Source of the DNA: Bacteroidia bacterium
GTDB taxonomy: Bacteria; Bacteroidota; Bacteroidia; Bacteroidales; UBA12481
Assembly (NCBI GenBank): GCA_026391235.1
Contig: JAPLDV010000637.1
Location: forward strand, 1-12,145
Length of the DNA: 12,145 nucleotides
Direction of reading: 5' to 3'
How positions within the stretch are numbered: the stretch's first letter is position 1; each line of letters opens with the position of its first letter. The position numbers and the translations under genes were made by a program. The notes below the pieces were generated by a model. It saw only the letters and a program-made list of their open reading frames with translations, had not been told where the DNA came from and made no database searches. Below, piece after piece: positions 8,336-12,145 of the stretch.

Positions 8336-8343
8336 CAAATTTA
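8336..8343 (-). promoter_or_regulatory. Candidate Bacteroidota -7 box for rpiB-lutB
   Basis: Minus strand TAAATTTG, an exact match to TAnnTTTG and identical to the box before the flippase gene. It sits 48 bases upstream of the rpiB GTG. No TTTG -33 element at good spacing is seen; the nearest candidate, TTTTAG near 8371, is too far and imperfect. Confidence 0.4.
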
Positions 8344-8659
8344 AAAAACAGATGACTCATATTCATTCACCTAAAATGGCGCTAATCCCTCAAACATCAA
8401 ATAATCAATCATTAAAATATAAAAAAGGTTATGAACAACTGGTTCTGATATCTATACTAAAACTTCATTACTTTTTCCTTTTGCTTTATCAAAACTCCCG
8501 GATATAAAAATTATAAGTTTAAAAGCAAGAAAAATCTTTAACCATATTCAAAAAGCAATCAACCATGTTTTCAGAGTTCATAAATTTACGGTCATTTTTA
8601 TAACAAAATTATACGGTTGTTAATTTGTAAAATATCCTTCTGAAATTTAACTCTTTCTC

Positions 8660-8667
8660 TATTTTTG
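8660..8667 (+). promoter_or_regulatory. Candidate Bacteroidota -7 box for the YwqK-type gene
   Basis: Plus strand TATTTTTG matches TAnnTTTG exactly. It would place a transcript start near 8674 and a leader of roughly 107 bases that contains the TTGATAA-like motifs and a small possible hairpin. A TTTG at 8624-8627 lies 32 bases upstream, longer than the usual spacer, so the -33 element is doubtful. In an AT-rich region such a match can arise by chance. Confidence 0.3.
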
Positions 8668-8670
8668 TAC

Positions 8671-8735
8671 TGTTGATAAGTTGTTACTTAGAACCTGATA
8701 ATTTGGTTTTAATCTTGATAGCTGAGTTATCAACA
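8671..8735. repeat. TTGATAA-like motif group with inverted pair
   Basis: TGTTGATAA at 8671-8679 is the exact reverse complement of TTATCAACA at 8727-8735. Between them lie CCTGATAA (8694-8701) and CTTGATA (8714-8720). TTGATA at 8715-8720 can also pair with TATCAA at 8728-8733 around a 7-base loop. Each nonamer is one base from a DnaA box (TTATCCACA). Operator sites for a regulator of the downstream gene, weak DnaA sites, or a leader hairpin are all possible. Confidence 0.4.
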
Positions 8736-8780
8736 CTATTAACAGCATATCATCATCATCATATTTATATATAAACAATA

Positions 8781-10160
8781 ATGATAATAATAAGAAAGGT
8801 TAATGGAGCCGGATTGGCAATGCTCTTCGTGCTGATCAGCCATGGCTTGTTTTGTCAGGAGTCATTGAAAGACGGTTATAATAAGCTGTATTATGGTAAC
8901 AACCAGATTTCCAGTGAAGGAATGATCATAAACGGTAAACCTGACGGTAAATGGATATCTTATCATATCAACGGAAAGATAAAATCAGAAGGCACCCGCC
9001 GCAACTTTCAGCTCGATTCGATCTGGAAATTTTATGACGAACAGGGTTTTATTACCGATGAGATCAGTTATCTGAATGGAAAAAGAAGTGGATATAACAT
9101 TAATTATCAAATAATTAATAAGTCTGGTACTCCGGTTGCGGTTCCATTGTTCAAAGAACTCTATCTGGATAATCAGAAACAGGGACTATCGTGGTATTAC
9201 AACAACAAGGGTGAAACTGAAAGGATAGTCCGGTACAAAGATGGCAAGAAACAAGGATTAACCCGTGAGTTTATCAATGGGATTGTTCAGGTTGTGTATA
9301 AGTATCATAATAATTTTATGATCGACAGAGAGTTTATCAATCAAACTGATACTAAAGGATTTAAACAAGGAGTGTGGCGTGAATATTTCGACAACGACAA
9401 TATACAGACCGAAGAAAATTATAAGAATGGTGTACTTAACGGATACTACCGTGAATATAACCAGGCGGGTAAAATGTTAGTGTCAAGATTTTATGAGAAT
9501 GGAAAACTGGTTGAGAACAATTCAGATGAAGAGATTATTGCTGAAGTGAAAAACCAATATGACAGTTTAGGCAATCTGGTGGCTAGTGGTAGTTATCTGA
9601 ATTCCATTCCGGTTGGAACTCATCGTAAGTACTCAGCCGACAAAACGAAAGTTAAAATTGAAGAATATAACAATAGCGGCCAGGTTGTTTCGGCTGGTGT
9701 GACTGACGACAAGGGGATCAAGGAAGAATTCTGGCGGTTCTTTTATCTGCGGGGTAAGGAAGATGGGCTCTCCACTGAATATGATGAGAATAATATCGTT
9801 ATAGCAAGCGGGGAGTTTATTGAAGGTCTCGAAGAGGGTCCCTGGAGCTATCAAACGGGCGATAATACTGAAAAGGGTTCTTACAAAGCGGGTTTAAAAG
9901 ATGGGGTATGGAAAGAGTTTTACGCGGATGGAATCCTGAAAAATGAAGGAAGCTATGTTCAGGGTTCACCCAATGGAAGACATAAACTGTATTACGAAAC
10001 GGGTAAAATCAAAGAAGAACAAAATTACCGCATGGGACAGAAGGATAAAACCTGGTGGGTGTTTGATCCCGATGGTAACGTGGTTATATCGTATGTTTAT
10101 TCAAATGATGTATTGGTTAAAATCAACGGGATACGGGTCAATCTGGAGATTGAAAAATAG
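8781..10160 (+). CDS. Exported YwqK-type MORN-repeat protein
   Basis: A 459-residue protein made almost wholly of short repeats of about 20-25 residues with a 'G....G.W..Y...G.....' rhythm. Examples are INGKPDGKWISYHINGK (about 51-66), KQGVWREYFDNDN, GLKDGVWKEFYADG and SPNGRHKLYYETGK. This is the MORN_2 type repeat of proteins annotated 'toxin-antitoxin system YwqK family antitoxin'. Residues 1-25 look like a signal peptide (basic IRK, hydrophobic core, cleavage near FCQ-ES), so the protein should act in the periplasm or outside; the sequence around the Cys is not a proper lipobox. No toxin-like gene adjoins it, and the antitoxin label seems to be inherited rather than shown. The repeats suggest an extended beta-rich binding surface. 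The 5' half is clearly A+T-richer than neighbouring genes, for example 13 of 60 G+C at 9061-9120. The molecular function is unknown. The ATG at 8781 is chosen because the next in-frame Met would cut into the signal peptide. Confidence 0.82.
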   Translation: MIIIRKVNGAGLAMLFVLISHGLFCQESLKDGYNKLYYGNNQISSEGMIINGKPDGKWISYHINGKIKSEGTRRNFQLDSIWKFYDEQGFITDEISYLNGKRSGYNINYQIINKSGTPVAVPLFKELYLDNQKQGLSWYYNNKGETERIVRYKDGKKQGLTREFINGIVQVVYKYHNNFMIDREFINQTDTKGFKQGVWREYFDNDNIQTEENYKNGVLNGYYREYNQAGKMLVSRFYENGKLVENNSDEEIIAEVKNQYDSLGNLVASGSYLNSIPVGTHRKYSADKTKVKIEEYNNSGQVVSAGVTDDKGIKEEFWRFFYLRGKEDGLSTEYDENNIVIASGEFIEGLEEGPWSYQTGDNTEKGSYKAGLKDGVWKEFYADGILKNEGSYVQGSPNGRHKLYYETGKIKEEQNYRMGQKDKTWWVFDPDGNVVISYVYSNDVLVKINGIRVNLEIEK

Positions 10161-10243
10161 TATTAATTTTCTAAAAAGGTATGGTATAGGATTATGATTA
10201 AGATATTTTTTCTAAATTTACACAAAGGTCACTAAGTCTGATT
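10161..10243 (+). promoter_or_regulatory. Spacer before the response regulator with weak -7-like box
   Basis: An 83-base AT-rich spacer between the MORN-repeat gene and the response regulator. TAAATTTA at 10213-10220 matches TAnnTTTG at all but the last base and lies 23 bases before the ATG, much as the flippase box does. No convincing terminator hairpin for the upstream gene is seen. Confidence 0.2.
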
Positions 10244-10636
10244 ATGGAAAACAGTGGTAAAGCTATCATGCTGGTTGAGGATAATAGGCTAAACCAAAGG
10301 CTTATGGAATCCAGCTTGCGAAGGTTCGGTTTTCATATCGAACTGGCTGGCAATGGCTTGGAAGCTGTTGAAAAATATCAGGCTGATCCAACTAAATACT
10401 CGCTTATCATTATGGATATCATGATGCCTGTAATGGATGGGCTCGAAGCTACCCGTCAGATCAGGATTTTCGAGCAGATCCGTAATTTAAGAATCCCCAT
10501 CATTGCCTTAACGGCTAATACATTTAACGCTGACCGGGAACGATGTCTCTCGTATGGCATGGATGACTACCTTGCCAAGCCTCTCAATATGGAATTGTTG
10601 GCTCAATCCTTCCGGAGCCTGGGGATAATCAAATAG
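10244..10636 (+). CDS. Single-domain response regulator (CheY-like receiver)
   Basis: A 130-residue stand-alone receiver domain with no output domain. The acidic pocket is E12-D13 (LVEDN), the phospho-acceptor is D58 (IIMDIMMPVMDG), the switch Thr is T90 (IIALTAN), and the conserved Lys is K112 (LAKPL). The MDGLEATRQIR and RERCLSYGMDDYLAKP patterns resemble receivers from hybrid sensor kinases and phosphorelays more than OmpR-type regulators. It probably works as a phosphate shuttle or a protein-interaction switch in the cytosol; its kinase is not in the window. Its stop (10634-10636) is 3 bases before the ruvB ATG, so the two are almost certainly on one transcript, and translation of ruvB may be coupled to it. 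Confidence 0.92.
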   Translation: MENSGKAIMLVEDNRLNQRLMESSLRRFGFHIELAGNGLEAVEKYQADPTKYSLIIMDIMMPVMDGLEATRQIRIFEQIRNLRIPIIALTANTFNADRERCLSYGMDDYLAKPLNMELLAQSFRSLGIIK

Positions 10637-10639
10637 TAT

Positions 10640-11662
10640 ATGTCTGAACCTTACGATTTCAGGAATCCTATCGGACAGGATGAGGATCAGGAAATTGAAC
10701 GGCAATTAAGGCCGATCGAGTTTTCGGATTTTGCCGGGCAGGACAAGGTTGTAGGCAACCTCAGGGTTTTTGTAAAGGCCGCCTCCATGCGGGGTGAGGC
10801 CTTGGATCATGTATTGTTGCACGGGCCTCCCGGCCTGGGAAAAACAACCCTTTCATACATCATTTCTAAGGAATTGCGGGTGGGTATGAAAATGACTTCC
10901 GGTCCGGTTTTGGACAAACCCGGTGATCTCGCCGGATTGCTAACCTCTCTTGAAAAGGGTGATGTACTGTTTATTGATGAGATACACCGGTTGAGTCCGG
11001 TGGTTGAAGAGTATCTTTATTCGGCCATGGAGGATTACCGGATCGATATTATGATTGACCGTGGCCCCGGTGCCCGGTCGATTCAGATCGATCTCAATCC
11101 ATTTACCCTTATTGGTGCAACTACCCGTTCGGGTTTATTAACCAGTCCGCTACGGGCCCGATTCGGTATTACCTGTTACCTTGAATATTATAACAAGGAG
11201 GTACTCAATCATATTGTTAAACGATCATCATCGATCCTGAATGTAGAAATTTCAGAGGAGGCGTCGATTGAAATTGCCACGCGGAGCCGCGGAACGCCCA
11301 GGATTGCTAACGCGCTGCTGCGCCGGGTCAGGGATTTTGCCCAGGTTAAAAGCGATGGCCGTATCGACATTGATATTACCCGTTATGCACTCGCTGCACT
11401 AAACATCGATGCCAACGGGCTGGATGAAATGGATAACCGTATTTTAAATACCCTTGTCAACAAATTCAACGGCGGGCCGGTCGGACTGGGTACCATAGCG
11501 GTATCTGTCGGTGAAGAGCCGGGTACCATCGAGGAAGTTTATGAACCATTCCTGATCCAGGAAGGTTATCTGAAACGCACACCCAGGGGAAGGGAGGCCA
11601 CTGAAAAGGCCTATATTCATCTTGGAAAAGTAAGCCCTGAATCGCAGGCAAGATTATTCTGA
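10640..11662 (+). CDS. ruvB: Holliday junction branch migration ATPase RuvB
   Basis: A 340-residue AAA+ motor of the RuvABC complex, which drives branch migration of Holliday junctions in recombinational repair; length is close to the usual 335-340. Visible elements are [11 protein letters not shown] leading into the AAA+ fold, Walker [10 protein letters not shown] (62-70), Walker B LFIDEIH (110-116), sensor 1 ATTR (160-163), the arginine finger in SPLRARFG (R174), the sensor 2 region [12 protein letters not shown] (218-229), and the C-terminal winged helix with [10 protein letters not shown] and [21 protein letters not shown]. Nothing is missing. It follows the response regulator by 3 bases and precedes the next gene by 14. 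ruvA, ruvC and a recognisable LexA/SOS box are not seen nearby. Confidence 0.98.
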   Translation: MSEPYDFRNPIGQDEDQEIERQLRPIEFSDFAGQDKVVGNLRVFVKAASMRGEALDHVLLHGPPGLGKTTLSYIISKELRVGMKMTSGPVLDKPGDLAGLLTSLEKGDVLFIDEIHRLSPVVEEYLYSAMEDYRIDIMIDRGPGARSIQIDLNPFTLIGATTRSGLLTSPLRARFGITCYLEYYNKEVLNHIVKRSSSILNVEISEEASIEIATRSRGTPRIANALLRRVRDFAQVKSDGRIDIDITRYALAALNIDANGLDEMDNRILNTLVNKFNGGPVGLGTIAVSVGEEPGTIEEVYEPFLIQEGYLKRTPRGREATEKAYIHLGKVSPESQARLF

Positions 11663-11676
11663 AAATATCCAGAATT

Positions 11677-12145
11677 ATGCAGATAAAAAATTTACTGGCA
11701 GCCGCCCTGATTGTGGGTGGTGTTGCAGGTATTACCGGATGGCTCCTGACCAGGCATCCGGACACGCCGCAACCGATAGAGATTACATCGGAAAAAGCTG
11801 ATAATTACCTCAAACGCCAGGAGTGGATCAACGCTATGCACCGCACAGCTCGCGGGATTGACTGGCGCGAAATGGACGAACAGACCCGTCAGGAGATGTA
11901 TCAGGAAAGGTTACCGGCACTTCAGGAGGCCGCCCGTGAGAGTCAGTCGAAAAGGGCCGGGATTGAAAGCATAGCCGATGGCACCCTCACTGGCCAGTGG
12001 ATCGAAAAAGGCAGCAATAACCTGTCTGGCCGCGTGCATTGCGTGGATATCGATTTTGCCAGCAACCGCCTCTATGCTGCCTCGGATGGCGGCCAGATCT
12101 GGGTTGGAACCATCGACGGGCAGAACTGGAAATCTGTTTCTGATC
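11677..12145 (+). CDS. Secreted beta-propeller (BNR/VPS10-like) protein, 5' part only
   Basis: From the ATG at 11677 an open frame of 156 codons runs off the right edge without a stop. Residues 2-25 are a signal peptide or anchor (QIKNLLAAALIVGGVAG, then ITGWLL). A charged helical propeptide-like stretch follows (LKRQEWINAMHRTARGIDWREMDEQTRQ). Then GQWIEKGSNNLSGRVHCVDID and LYAASDGGQIWVG open what looks like a WD/BNR-type beta-propeller. This 'W...G..n.sGRV' entry, followed by 'lyaas.gGgiw' repeats, is familiar from large secreted Bacteroidota proteins, many of which end in a type IX secretion sorting domain; that end is beyond the window, so T9SS export is inferred. It starts 14 bases after ruvB and may be read from the same transcript. 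Substrate or binding role is unknown. Confidence 0.75.
   Translation, partial: MQIKNLLAAALIVGGVAGITGWLLTRHPDTPQPIEITSEKADNYLKRQEWINAMHRTARGIDWREMDEQTRQEMYQERLPALQEAARESQSKRAGIESIADGTLTGQWIEKGSNNLSGRVHCVDIDFASNRLYAASDGGQIWVGTIDGQNWKSVSD

Larger units (their letters stand above)
8288..8780. other. AT-rich divergent intergenic region
   Basis: A 493-base gap without a credible ORF. Hand counting 8341-8760 gives 112 G or C in 420 bases, about 27%, against for example 28 of 60 in a stretch of ruvB (10921-10980). Genes run outward from it in both directions. It contains an exact TAnnTTTG box on each strand, repeated TTGATAA-like motifs at 8671-8735, the direct repeat AAAAGCAA at 8521-8528 and 8551-8558 (start to start 30 bases), and (CAT)4 at 8751-8762. 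I see no tRNA, rRNA, riboswitch core or strong GC-rich terminator hairpin. It certainly serves as a divergent promoter region; anything more, such as a replication origin or small RNA, is speculation. Confidence 0.7.

Noticed and set aside
8288..8780. CRISPR array, tRNA or riboswitch in the long gap
   Set aside because: No regularly spaced repeats, cloverleaf or GC-rich conserved core is visible; the sequence is simply AT-rich with short motifs.
8781..10160. Toxin-antitoxin module
   Set aside because: Only the YwqK-family name suggests it; no toxin-like neighbour exists and the protein is predicted to be exported.
11466..11765. 99-codon minus-strand frame across the ruvB 3' end
   Set aside because: It is antisense to the conserved RuvB winged helix and the start of the next gene; there is no supporting feature.

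Overview
The window looks like chromosomal DNA from a member of the Bacteroidota, probably Bacteroidales/Marinilabiliales-like. The grounds are the gene families (an exported YwqK-type MORN-repeat protein, the secreted 'GRV' beta-propeller type N-terminus at the right edge, and the flippase-dut-TPR gene string), two exact TAAATTTG boxes fitting the Bacteroidota -7 promoter consensus TAnnTTTG, and weak Shine-Dalgarno signals. I see no phage, plasmid, transposase, CRISPR or RNA gene. Most genes are housekeeping, so this is core genome with a few odd arrangements.

Left arm (1-8287), almost all on the minus strand and reading leftward: rpiB then lutB (6-base gap); hemW; a Tat-exported M24 aminopeptidase/Xaa-Pro peptidase; then a tight group of lipid-linked saccharide flippase, dut and an exported TPR protein that runs off the left edge. 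The only plus-strand gene here is a small VanZ-like membrane protein (6054-6455). It is divergent from hemW and converges tail to tail on lutB, with the two stop codons sharing the same TTAA.

Middle (8288-8780): a 493-base gap, about 27% G+C by hand count over 8341-8760, from which genes run outward on both sides. It holds candidate promoters for both directions, a group of TTGATAA-like motifs including a 9-base inverted pair, and a few DnaA-box-like nonamers.

Right arm (8781-12145), all plus strand: the exported YwqK/MORN-repeat protein, a single-domain response regulator, ruvB starting 3 bases after the regulator's stop, and the 5' part of a secreted beta-propeller-like protein that runs off the right edge.

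Functionally this is a mix: nucleotide-pool hygiene (dut), recombination (ruvB), pentose phosphate metabolism (rpiB), heme trafficking (hemW), lactate oxidation (lutB without lutA or lutC here), envelope or polysaccharide export (flippase) and exported proteins of unknown role. No clearly new multi-gene system is visible. The points most worth a second look are the divergent AT-rich gap, the response regulator-ruvB coupling, the lone lutB, and the apparent separation of ruvB from flippase-dut-TPR.
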